In this document: piece after piece, positions 57,346-64,000 of the stretch
Layout of the letters: every line of letters starts with the position of its first letter
How positions within the stretch are numbered: the stretch's first letter is position 1
Assembly: GCA_031425525.1 (NCBI GenBank)
Contig: JANPJM010000069.1
Span: 62,001 to 126,000, forward strand
Source of the DNA: JANNMJ01 sp031425525
GTDB lineage: Bacteria; Bacteroidota; Bacteroidia; Cytophagales; Hymenobacteraceae
Length of the DNA: 64,000 nucleotides
Direction of reading: 5' to 3'
The notes under the pieces: model-generated
Database searches by the model: none
Seen by the model: only the letters and a program-made list of their open reading frames with translations
What the model was told of the DNA's origin: nothing
Made by a program: the position numbers and the translations under genes

Positions 57346-58596
57346 CTACGGCTCCACCGGACCGCGCAACGCCGCGATTTGAGCCGCGAAGATAGCCGCT
57401 TTTTCGGGAAGACGCGCTTGTAGCTGCTCGTACATCGCCACCGCGCGGGCCGTTTTGCCCTGCCGCGCCAGGATGCGCGCCATACTTTCGGACACGACTC
57501 CCTCGTCGGGCTTAGTGCTTTTGGACGCCAGATCGGGCAGCTTGTCGGGCAGAGGGCGGGTGGGGTCGATGGCCCGCAAGCGCGGTTTTTCGCGCAGAAA
57601 CCGGTCGATGAGCGCAAACTGATGCTCGAAGGGGCGGCGCGGAATGGGTACGGGCGGCGGCTGGTGGGCGCTGGTATGCTCAGTCCAGCGGGCGTCGGGC
57701 GAAACCAGCGCGAGCCACGCGTCCGAAGTATCGTCGGCAAAAGCGGCCGCTACCAGTTCTACGCCGAAACGGCTGCCCGGCAGCCAATACGTCACGGCGG
57801 GGTCGGGCGCGAGGTCGGGAATCGTTGTCGGCGCGTCGGAGCTTTCCGTTTCGGCCGGCAATAGCGTCAGGCCGGCGGGCGTGGCGTCGTCGGTATCGAA
57901 GAGCAGCAAATCGACGGCGGCGGGGGCCGTATCGGGCACCAGATCGAAGTCGGCGAGTACGGGAGTGGTGGCGGCCTCCGGGGCAGGCTCTGCGGCGGCA
58001 GTTATGGGTTGAGGTGCCTCTGCGGTTATCGGGCTTGCGGCAAGCGGCTCGCCCTCGCCCTCGTCTTCGCCCTCGACGGTGGTTTCCGGGGTGAGGGTCG
58101 CTGTTTCAGAAATCGAAGAATCTGCCGCAACGGGTTCGTTCGATACCGTCTCTACTTCGTCTGTCGGGGCATCAGTCGGCGTTGGCTCGATTTCCGGCGA
58201 CTGAGCTGCCAAATCCGACTGAAAATCAGTCGTTTGAAAATCAGTCGATGCCGCTAGCGTAGGGATGGAGTGCGCCACCAATTCACCGTCCGGGCTGACG
58301 GCCAAAGCCGGCGCCTCCTGCTCTTGAACGGCTTCTTCGGCAACCGCTTCCGCCGTTTCCGGCGGCGTAAATGCCAGTAACCGGCGCAACGCCCGCCGAT
58401 CCGGCGCCCCTGTGGCGGCGCGGCGCAGCTTCTGGCCCGCCAGCACCGAACCCCGGTCGTGCAGGGCTTTGGCGAGTAGCAAATGCGCCGTTTGGCAGTA
58501 CGGATACGAGTCGGCCAGCTTCTCCAGCTCGCGCACGTCGGCATCGGTCAATGACCCAACGCGTGTCAGCAAACCGGAAAGCGAGGCGGTGGTCAT
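57346..58596 (-). CDS. Hypothetical protein with C-terminal TPR-like segment, 416 aa
   Basis: The N-terminal third (LTRVGSLTDADVRELEKLADSYPYCQTAHLLLAKALHDRGSVLAGQKLRRAATGAPDRRALRRLL) is helical. A long acidic, Thr/Pro/Glu-rich middle (about 90-280) looks disordered. The C-terminus (SESMARILARQGKTARAVAMYEQLQARLPEKAAIFAAQIAALRG) is one TPR-like hairpin. Its place between lptE and secG is typical of Cytophagales in my recollection. The gene has no export signal. Partner and function unknown. Confidence 0.75.
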   Translation of the reverse strand: MTTASLSGLLTRVGSLTDADVRELEKLADSYPYCQTAHLLLAKALHDRGSVLAGQKLRRAATGAPDRRALRRLLAFTPPETAEAVAEEAVQEQEAPALAVSPDGELVAHSIPTLAASTDFQTTDFQSDLAAQSPEIEPTPTDAPTDEVETVSNEPVAADSSISETATLTPETTVEGEDEGEGEPLAASPITAEAPQPITAAAEPAPEAATTPVLADFDLVPDTAPAAVDLLLFDTDDATPAGLTLLPAETESSDAPTTIPDLAPDPAVTYWLPGSRFGVELVAAAFADDTSDAWLALVSPDARWTEHTSAHQPPPVPIPRRPFEHQFALIDRFLREKPRLRAIDPTRPLPDKLPDLASKSTKPDEGVVSESMARILARQGKTARAVAMYEQLQARLPEKAAIFAAQIAALRGPVEP

Positions 58597-58603
58597 GGGG
58601 AAA

Positions 58604-58722
58604 GTGTCTAGGGTTTAGGATTTAGTGTTTAGGACTTGGAGGGGTGATGCGTAAGGGATTTTCAATCCGATTCAATCGGCCTAAACACTAAATCCTAAAA
58701 ACTAAACCCTAAAAACTACCAA
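58604..58722. repeat. Heptad array between the TPR gene and lptE
   Basis: Left words GTGTCTA, GGGTTTA, GGATTTA, GTGTTTA, GGACTTG (58604-58638). Right words CTAAACA, CTAAATC, CTAAAAA, CTAAACC, CTAAAAA, CTACCAA (58681-58722). The lptE stop TAG (58716-58718) lies inside the last word. Confidence 0.9.
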
Positions 58723-59321
58723 TTCGAGAGCGACCGATTGAAGATGTCAAGGTACAACCGGCCGGCAATTTCGCGAATAAATCCGTCGTCGAGCTGACTG
58801 GCGTTGCGTTCGCGCTCGAAGTCGGAAAACTGCGAGAAGCTTTGCTCAAAGTTCTGCTTCGGGTCTTTGGTGTTCACGAACCGCACCTGCACCGTGATGG
58901 TCAGGCGGTTGGCCCCGGCGGCTTCCACGCCACCTTGCGCCGTAGCGTTCACGGGTTGCACGGTATAGCCCGTAATCTGACCACTGTACTGAATATCGCC
59001 GTCGGTGCTGGGGTCAAGGCGCAGGTTCGAGTTGCGCTGCACGAAGGTGCGATACTCATCGGTAAAAATCTGCGAGAGCGTCGGCGGCCCCTGCCCACTG
59101 TTGTTCTGAAACGTCTCCACCGAAAACGTCTTAATCGCCGGATCGAGCGCCGCACCCGTGAACGAGAAGCTGCATCCGCTCAGCAGAAGCCACAAGCTAT
59201 AAGCGATCAGCTGCAAGCTTCCGGACAGCGCGCCTGAAAAGATTTGCGGCTTGCGACTCGCGGCGCGACGCTTGCTCGTGGCTTGTAGCTGGTAGCTAAC
59301 GACTTGCTGCTTAGCTTTCAA
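58716..59321 (-). CDS. lptE: LptE-like outer-membrane lipoprotein with a repeat-derived N-terminus, 201 aa
   Basis: The mature part matches Bacteroidota LptE (DUF4136-like lipoprotein of LPS assembly): IKTFSVETFQNNSGQGPPTLSQIFTDEYRTFVQRNSNLRLDPSTDGDIQYSGQITGYTVQPV and ANRLTITVQVRFVNTKDPKQNFEQSFSQFSDFE. LptE plugs LptD and helps insert lipopolysaccharide in the outer membrane. The lipobox is LLLSGC (Cys50). The frame starts at TTG 59321 overlapping the upstream stop. Residues about 3-26 and 35-46, including most of the hydrophobic signal core (SLQLIAYSLWLLL), are encoded by heptad words. An internal TTG start near residue 36 is possible. Confidence 0.82.
   Translation of the reverse strand: MKAKQQVVSYQLQATSKRRAASRKPQIFSGALSGSLQLIAYSLWLLLSGCSFSFTGAALDPAIKTFSVETFQNNSGQGPPTLSQIFTDEYRTFVQRNSNLRLDPSTDGDIQYSGQITGYTVQPVNATAQGGVEAAGANRLTITVQVRFVNTKDPKQNFEQSFSQFSDFERERNASQLDDGFIREIAGRLYLDIFNRSLSNW
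59184..59315. repeat. Heptad array encoding the lptE N-terminus
   Basis: Left arm 59184-59218: CAGAAGC, CACAAGC, TATAAGC, GATCAGC, TGCAAGC. Right arm 59246-59315: ten words, among them GCGGCTT, GCGACTC, GCTCGTG, GCTTGTA, GCTGGTA, GCTAACG, GCTTAGC. The stop TAA of the sigma-54 activator (59311-59313) is within the last word. Confidence 0.88.
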
Positions 59322-60681
59322 TGTCGTATTGCTTGAGCTTGCGGTACAGGGTGCGCTCAGAGATGCCCAAATCCTGGGCGGCGTGCTTGCGACGGTTCTG
59401 GTGCCGATGCAACGCCTTGGTGATCATGGCTTTTTCGAGTGCATCGAGCGAGAAATTTTCTTCTTCGGCTTCGGTATGCGCTACGTCCTCGGTTTCGGCT
59501 TCTTCGGCGGTTGCGGCGCTCGGTAAGGCATCCGGCGTGCCCATCACGAAAGTGGGCGGCAGGAGGGTAGTACTCGCAGGTGGCGTACCGTTACCGTATT
59601 GGCCGGTCCGCACCAGCGCAAAGCTGTCGTGACCCGCCGCGTTTTCCGCCCCATTGCCGCCCACGGGCAGCCGTTCGAGAAGCTGCCGGTTGCGGTGCAG
59701 CAAGTCCGGCGGAATGGCGCCGCCGGTGGTCGTGCCGTGGGTGAGTAACTCGCCTACCAGCGCTTTGAGGTCGTTTACGTCGCGGCGCATCTCAAACAGC
59801 ACCGAATAGAGTAGCTCGCGCTCCAGGGGCGCGCCGGAGGCGCCGCGCCCGGCATCGGCGCCCGAAAATACCATCGGGACGCTGCTGGCTTGGTCGGGCG
59901 GTAAATACCGCCGCAAAATGGCCGCCGTAATATCGCGCTCATATTCGAGGACCGAAATCTGTTCGACCAGATTTTTCAATTGCCGGATATTTCCGGGAAA
60001 CCGATGCCGCTGAATTTCCTGAATGGCGTCGGAAGTAAGCGTAACGGCCTTGCGGTGATATTTCTCGGAGAAATCGACCGCGAATTTTCGGAACAATAGC
60101 GGCACATCGTCGCCTCGGTCGCGCAGCGGCGGCACTACGATGGGTACCGTAGCGAGGCGGTAATATAAATCTTCCCGAAATTTTCCGTTATTCACCGCAT
60201 CGAGCAGCCGCACGTTGGTGGCTGTCACTACGCGCACGTCGGTTTTTTGCACCTTACTGCTGCCCACCCGGATAAAATCGCCGTTTTCGAGTACGCGCAG
60301 CAGCCGTGCTTGCGTGCCGAGCGGTAATTCGCCGATTTCATCCAGGAAAATGGTGCCACCGTCGGTGACTTCAAAATAGCCCTTCCGCGATTCGGTAGCA
60401 CCCGTAAATGAGCCTTTTTCGTGGCCGAACAATTCCGAATCAATTGTGCCTTCCGGAATCGCGCCGCAGTTGATGGCAATGAACTGCCCGTGCCGGCGCG
60501 GCGAAAGTGCGTGAATTATTTTCGAGAAAGATTCTTTGCCGACGCCGCTTTCGCCGGAAATTAAAACGGTCATTTCGGTCGGCGCCACTTGCACGGCCAC
60601 TTCTAGGGCGTGGTTGAGCAGCGGCGAATTGCCGATAATGCCGAAGCGGTTTTTGACGGATTGTAGCTCGCTCGGAGTCAA
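59311..60681 (-). CDS. Sigma-54-dependent transcriptional activator without receiver domain, 456 aa
   Basis: An AAA+ domain starts almost at the N-terminus: ISGESGVGKESF (Walker A, about residue 42), the sigma-54-contacting loop as GSFTGATESRKGYFE (GAFTGA variant with Ser for Ala), GGTIFLDEIGELP (Walker B) and the arginine-finger region YYRLATVPIVVPPLRDRGDDVPLL. A Gly/Pro-rich linker leads to a Fis-type helix-turn-helix (LEKAMITKALHRHQNRRKHAAQDLGISERTLYRKLKQYDI). No sensory domain is present, so activity must be set by level or a partner. The TTG start lies at 60681. Regulated genes are unknown; lptE follows by overlap. Confidence 0.92.
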   Translation of the reverse strand: MTPSELQSVKNRFGIIGNSPLLNHALEVAVQVAPTEMTVLISGESGVGKESFSKIIHALSPRRHGQFIAINCGAIPEGTIDSELFGHEKGSFTGATESRKGYFEVTDGGTIFLDEIGELPLGTQARLLRVLENGDFIRVGSSKVQKTDVRVVTATNVRLLDAVNNGKFREDLYYRLATVPIVVPPLRDRGDDVPLLFRKFAVDFSEKYHRKAVTLTSDAIQEIQRHRFPGNIRQLKNLVEQISVLEYERDITAAILRRYLPPDQASSVPMVFSGADAGRGASGAPLERELLYSVLFEMRRDVNDLKALVGELLTHGTTTGGAIPPDLLHRNRQLLERLPVGGNGAENAAGHDSFALVRTGQYGNGTPPASTTLLPPTFVMGTPDALPSAATAEEAETEDVAHTEAEEENFSLDALEKAMITKALHRHQNRRKHAAQDLGISERTLYRKLKQYDIES

Positions 60682-60719
60682 GGTAAAATTCTAGATGAAC
60701 GTAGGTGGAAAGCCTGGCA

Positions 60720-60953
60720 TTAAGCTGCCAAGCGTAAGTGCTGCCGGGGCGCGGGGATTGGGCGCCCCAGTTCGCGAATGGTCAAAATCCACTCGGCGAT
60801 AATGATGCGCACACTAGCTAACGCTTCGCCCTGCGTCGTGCCGTCAGCTATACAGCCGGGCAGGTCGGGCACTTCTACTAAGAATGCTGCATCAGCAGCG
60901 CTCCAATACAGTAGAACGGGATATTCTTCGGGTAACGGATCGACTACTTGCAT
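60720..60953 (-). CDS. hicB: HicB-family antitoxin, 77 aa
   Basis: The partial RNase-H-like HicB fold is clear: LLYWSAADAAFLVEVPDLPGCIADGTTQGEALASVRIIIAEWILTIRELGRPIPAP. In HicAB modules this protein binds and neutralises HicA, an mRNA interferase, and may repress the operon. It starts 5 bases after the hicA stop. HicA itself carries a nonsense codon, so the antitoxin may persist without its target. No separate DNA-binding domain is present. Confidence 0.88.
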   Translation of the reverse strand: MQVVDPLPEEYPVLLYWSAADAAFLVEVPDLPGCIADGTTQGEALASVRIIIAEWILTIRELGRPIPAPRQHLRLAA

Positions 60954-60958
60954 AGAGT

Positions 60959-61207
60959 TTAAGCCAGTGAGTAGGCTGATAGTACAGTGCGTACCTGTTT
61001 TACTTGATAGGGTTTAGCGCATCCATCAGCCGCAGGTTGCAAGTTGATGATCTCGATGACTCCCGTTCGAGTGAAAATGTGATGACTGCCGCGTATTCTT
61101 TCATCGAAACCGAGTGAAATCAATAATCTGCACAAGGTCGCGAAAGGGATTTTTGCGTCAGCCGATCCACCAAGAATTTACGCGATTAGCTTCTCGCGTC
61201 TACTCAT
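60959..61207 (-). pseudogene. hicA: hicA toxin gene with a premature TAA at codon 10
   Basis: Read through one stop, the frame gives an almost perfect HicA: MSRREKLIA, TAA, then ILGGSADAKIPFATLCRLL, FDERIRGSHHIFTRTGVIEI with the catalytic His in GSHHIF, and KPYQVKQVRTVLSAYSLA. Family members have Lys or a similar residue at the TAA position, so an AAA to TAA change fits. The ATG (61205-61207) overlaps the miaB TGA. No good restart codon is found before the catalytic core. The toxin is therefore probably silenced, unless the stop is suppressed or is a sequencing error. Confidence 0.85.
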
Positions 61208-62649
61208 ACAATCCCGTCGCCAAGCAGCGAGCCGCCCGTGCAGCGATCAACGAATACATTGACGTATTCACCAATTTGGAATTGTTCGCGCGGAAAAATC
61301 ACGACTTTATTCTGGTCGTTTCGACCAAATAAATGCTCGGTCGAGCGTTTGGAAACACCTTCCGCCAGCACACGGTGCAGCTTACCAACGGCTTGCTGGT
61401 TGCGCTCCAGCGAGTGCAGACTTTGCCGGTCAATGATTTCCTGCAAACGCCGCTTTTTGACCAGCAGCGGTACATCGTCGGGTAGTTTGCGGGCCGCCAG
61501 CGTGCCGGGGCGTTCCGAGTAGAAGAACATATACGCCAGGTCGTAGCGTACGGCGTCCATTAGGGTCAGGGTTTGCTGATGTTCTTCCTCAGTTTCGGAG
61601 CAGAAACCGGCGATGAAATCCGATGAAATTCCGCAGTCTTCGCCCACGATGCGCCGGATGGCGGCCACGCGGTTGAGGTACCAGTCGCGGTCGTAGGTGC
61701 GGTTCATCAAGGCCAGCACGCGCGAATCACCGCTTTGCGCCGGCAAATGGATGTAATTGCAAATGTTGGCGTGGCGCGCCATCGTATGCAGCACGTCGTC
61801 GGTGATGTCTTTGGGGTGGCTCGTCGAGAAGCGCACGCGCAGCTCAGGCGAAACCCCAGCGACGGCTTCGAGCAAATCGGCAAACGTGACCACCGGTGCG
61901 CCTTCAACGGCCCATTTGTATGAATCTACGTTCTGGCCGAGCAGCGTGACTTCGCGATATCCCTGCCCAAAAAGCTCCGTCGCCTCCCGGATGATCGACT
62001 CCGGCTCGCGGCTCCGTTCGCGGCCCCGCGTAAACGGCACCACGCAGAAGGAACACATATTGTCGCAGCCGCGCATAATGCTCACAAAAGCGGTTACGCC
62101 GTTGGAATTGAGGCGTACGGGCGTAATGTCGGCGTACGTTTCTTCGCGGCTCAACAGCACATTCACGGCTTTTTGACCGCTATCAACCTGCTGAATCAGG
62201 CCCGGTAGGTCACGGTAGGCATCCGGCCCAACCACCAGATCGACGAGCTTTTCTTCTTCCAGAAATTTGCTTTTCAGGCGCTCGGCCATACAGCCCAGTA
62301 CGCCTACCAGTAGGCCGGGGCGTTGGCGTTTGTGCGCATTGATCTCGCGGAGTCGCGCCCGCACCGTCAGCTCGGCTTTTTCACGGATCGAGCAAGTGTT
62401 GAGCAGTACAAGGTCGGCATCGGCGAGCGTGGTGGTCGTGTCGAAGCCTTCGCCGTGTAGAATGCTGCTGACGATCTCCGAATCGGCGAAATTCATCTGG
62501 CAGCCGTAACTCTCGATGTACAGCCGCCGCTGCTGACCGGTGCGGGTCGCGGGCGAAATGCGGATTTCTTCCGTCGGAACGTGCGTGGGCGCGGTATCGG
62601 GCGCGTTGGGCGGCGTCAGAAAATCAAGGGTCAGGATCGGTTGCGACAT
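61204..62649 (-). CDS. miaB: tRNA-2-methylthio-N6-dimethylallyladenosine synthase MiaB, 481 aa
   Basis: The start at 62649 (MSQPILTLDF) gives a normal length. The N-terminal MTTase domain has YIESYGCQMNFADSEIVSSIL and LNTCSIREKAE; the radical SAM cluster motif is IMRGCDNMCSFCVVPFTRGRERSR (CxxxCxxC); a TRAM domain closes the C-terminus. The enzyme adds the 2-methylthio group to i6A37 of tRNAs reading UNN codons. The hicA remnant starts in its stop codon, so a HicAB module was inserted, or evolved, directly behind it. Confidence 0.97.
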   Translation of the reverse strand: MSQPILTLDFLTPPNAPDTAPTHVPTEEIRISPATRTGQQRRLYIESYGCQMNFADSEIVSSILHGEGFDTTTTLADADLVLLNTCSIREKAELTVRARLREINAHKRQRPGLLVGVLGCMAERLKSKFLEEEKLVDLVVGPDAYRDLPGLIQQVDSGQKAVNVLLSREETYADITPVRLNSNGVTAFVSIMRGCDNMCSFCVVPFTRGRERSREPESIIREATELFGQGYREVTLLGQNVDSYKWAVEGAPVVTFADLLEAVAGVSPELRVRFSTSHPKDITDDVLHTMARHANICNYIHLPAQSGDSRVLALMNRTYDRDWYLNRVAAIRRIVGEDCGISSDFIAGFCSETEEEHQQTLTLMDAVRYDLAYMFFYSERPGTLAARKLPDDVPLLVKKRRLQEIIDRQSLHSLERNQQAVGKLHRVLAEGVSKRSTEHLFGRNDQNKVVIFPREQFQIGEYVNVFVDRCTGGSLLGDGIV

Positions 62650-62844
62650 CAGGAGGGTGGCTAATCTAGCGCGGAAAGACAAAGGTACGACGGCCAAAGT
62701 GCCAGTTTGGCAGACGCAATGCGATGATTTTTGCCTTGCTACCACCCTGCGAGCAACCGACGTAGAACCCTGCGGCGCTTTTTACTTATACGTGCCGCAC
62801 CTGACCACCCTGAACGGTTCGCTTTTCCAACCCACCCGCACCCC

Positions 62845-63903
62845 ATGGACGCTACCGACCTCTACCGCGACGCCGCGCAATCGGCCAAAGACGCCGGCCT
62901 GCGGTACCTCACCGACGACCGCCCCGGCCTCACGCGCCGCCCGACGGGCAAAAGTTTTACGTACCTCGACGCGGCCGGCCAGCGCGTCACCGACGGCCCG
63001 ACGCTCAAACGAATTGCTTCGTTCGTGATTCCGCCGGCCTGGAAGGATGTCTGGATTTCGCCGTCGCCCACGAGCCACGTGCAGGTTACGGGGCGCGATG
63101 CGCGCGGGCGCAAACAGTACCGCTACCATCCGCGCTGGGCCGCCCAACGTGCCGAAACCAAATTTGAGCGGCTGCGCACGTTCGGCGCCGACGCGCTGCC
63201 GCCGTTGCGCGCCCGCATCGGCGCCGACCTGGCCCGGCGCGGCCCCCTTACCCGCGAGCGGGTGGTGGCCGTGGTATTGGCGCTGATCGATGAAGCGAAC
63301 ATCCGCGTCGGCAACCGCGAATACGCGCGTACTAACGACTCTTTCGGCCTCACCACCCTCCTCGACGACCACGTAACCGTGTCCGGCCCGGCGATGACGT
63401 TTGCGTTCGTCGGCAAGAAAGGCGTGGCCCACGAAATCAATCTTCGCGACCGGCGCCTCGCGCGCCTCGTGCAACAGTGCCAGGATTTGCCCGGCCAACA
63501 GCTTTTTCAGTACCTCGATGAAACCGGCGCCCAACACGCCGTCGATTCGAGCGATGTCAATGACTACATCCGCGCCGCCAGTGGCCTCGACTTCACTGCA
63601 AAGGACTTTCGGACGTGGGGCGGTACCGTGCGGCTAGTCGAAGCGCTGGAAGCAGAGTTAGCCGCCGATCCTGACCAAGCACCCGAAAAAGCCCTGCGCA
63701 CAGCCACCAAAGCCGTGGCGCGGCACTTGGGCAATACGCCCACGGTGTGCAGCAAATACTACATCCATCCGCAGGTAGTCAGCATGTTTCAGGATGGACG
63801 GCTGGTCGAATTTCTGCGCGACCACGACGCGGCCAGTGCAGCTACTGATGATCTGCTGCGCCCCACCGAGCGGCTCGTGCTACGAATGCTGGAGAAGTTT
63901 TGA
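62845..63903 (+). CDS. DNA topoisomerase IB (eukaryotic-like), 352 aa
   Basis: ATG 62845 gives the usual bacterial TopIB length. Conserved parts: GKSFTYLDAAGQRVTDGPTLKRIASFVIPPAWKDVWI, RVGNREYARTNDSFGLTTLLDDHV, AKDFRTWGGTVRL with the catalytic Arg, and the nucleophilic Tyr in CSKYYIHPQVV. The enzyme relaxes supercoils by a 3'-phosphotyrosine intermediate. The TGA stop is in the first word of a heptad array that separates it from a convergent gene. Confidence 0.94.
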   Translation: MDATDLYRDAAQSAKDAGLRYLTDDRPGLTRRPTGKSFTYLDAAGQRVTDGPTLKRIASFVIPPAWKDVWISPSPTSHVQVTGRDARGRKQYRYHPRWAAQRAETKFERLRTFGADALPPLRARIGADLARRGPLTRERVVAVVLALIDEANIRVGNREYARTNDSFGLTTLLDDHVTVSGPAMTFAFVGKKGVAHEINLRDRRLARLVQQCQDLPGQQLFQYLDETGAQHAVDSSDVNDYIRAASGLDFTAKDFRTWGGTVRLVEALEAELAADPDQAPEKALRTATKAVARHLGNTPTVCSKYYIHPQVVSMFQDGRLVEFLRDHDAASAATDDLLRPTERLVLRMLEKF

Positions 63904-63948
63904 GTTTCGAGTTGGCTGCCACTCAAAACTCGAAACTCAAAACTTACT
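63896..63948. repeat. Heptad array between topoisomerase IB and a convergent gene
   Basis: Left words AGTTTTG, AGTTTCG, AGTTGGC (63896-63916). Right words ACTCAAA, ACTCGAA, ACTCAAA, ACTTACT (63921-63948). Both stop codons are inside: TGA 63901-63903 on the plus strand and TAA 63944-63946 on the minus strand. Confidence 0.88.
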
Positions 63949-64000
63949 GCGGCGCTACCGCCACTCTATACGTCGCCCCGTACCCACCCCAAACCCCCAA
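63944..64000 (-). CDS. C-terminus of a gene extending beyond the window
   Basis: The minus strand is open from base 64000 to the TAA at 63944-63946 and encodes 18 residues ending GYGATYRVAVAPQ. This is too short to assign, although its aromatic, beta-like end would suit an exported or outer-membrane protein. It is convergent with topoisomerase IB, and its stop codon is supplied by the heptad array. Confidence 0.45.
   Translation of the reverse strand: MGVWGGYGATYRVAVAPQ

Noticed and set aside
1..64000. tRNA, rRNA, insertion sequences or prophage genes
   Set aside because: I looked for cloverleaf-like tRNA ends, transposase motifs and phage structural genes on both strands and found none that I could support.

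Overview
The window is chromosomal DNA from a GC-rich member of the Bacteroidota, most likely Cytophagales and close to Hymenobacter. Evidence: several secreted proteins end in type IX secretion (T9SS) sorting domains; promoters look like the Bacteroidota type (a TTG-like box about 20 bases before a TAnnTTTG-like box, often close to the start codon); Shine-Dalgarno sequences are weak or absent; families such as DUF4834, DUF4230, YfhO and delta-60 repeat proteins occur; and groEL, groES, secG, a TPR gene, lptE and a sigma-54 activator lie in a row. The genus is an inference. I see no tRNA, rRNA, CRISPR array, transposase or prophage genes.

Layout. 1-12.4 kb: secreted T9SS proteins, a GH31 alpha-glucosidase and two tandem GH13 alpha-amylase-family enzymes (one lipoprotein, one cytoplasmic), forming a starch/alpha-glucan unit, then membrane proteins. 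12.4-20.4 kb: two small paralogous lipoproteins, a fused phosphatase/3-phosphoglycerate dehydrogenase, a broken MNT/HEPN toxin-antitoxin pair, three exported FKBP prolyl isomerases and an NrnA-like DHH phosphoesterase. 20.5-33.9 kb: ndk, a LysM protein, YfhO, two paralogous membrane glycosyltransferase-like proteins around a DUF4230 gene, recX, a nucleoside transporter, a membrane protein/regulator operon, a fasciclin protein and superoxide dismutase. 34-41 kb: tadA, a NYN-domain protein, nuoM-nuoN without the rest of complex I, and a PurF-like enzyme. 41-54.5 kb: a glycosyltransferase, a fused E1 dehydrogenase, an ATPase/DUF4276 pair that may be a defence module, and a tandemly duplicated delta-60 repeat locus with remnants of the deleted middle. 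54.5-64 kb: groEL-groES, secG, TPR, lptE, sigma-54 activator, a HicAB locus whose toxin carries a nonsense codon, miaB, and topoisomerase IB.

The most striking content is repeat DNA. At least 14 loci carry arrays of short words repeated every 7 bp (8 bp at two loci). Usually one arm is followed by its approximate reverse complement. The words differ from locus to locus (for example AGTTTCG, GGTCAGA, GTTGGTT, CTAAACA, GCTTGTA) but the layout is the same. The arrays sit between convergent genes, where they supply the stop codons, between groES and groEL, and in frame inside nuoN (twice) and the E1 dehydrogenase; in lptE they encode most of the signal peptide. At least five further palindromic repeat families, some nested in one another, and two unrelated tandem arrays with the same 42-bp unit occupy the remaining intergenic space.
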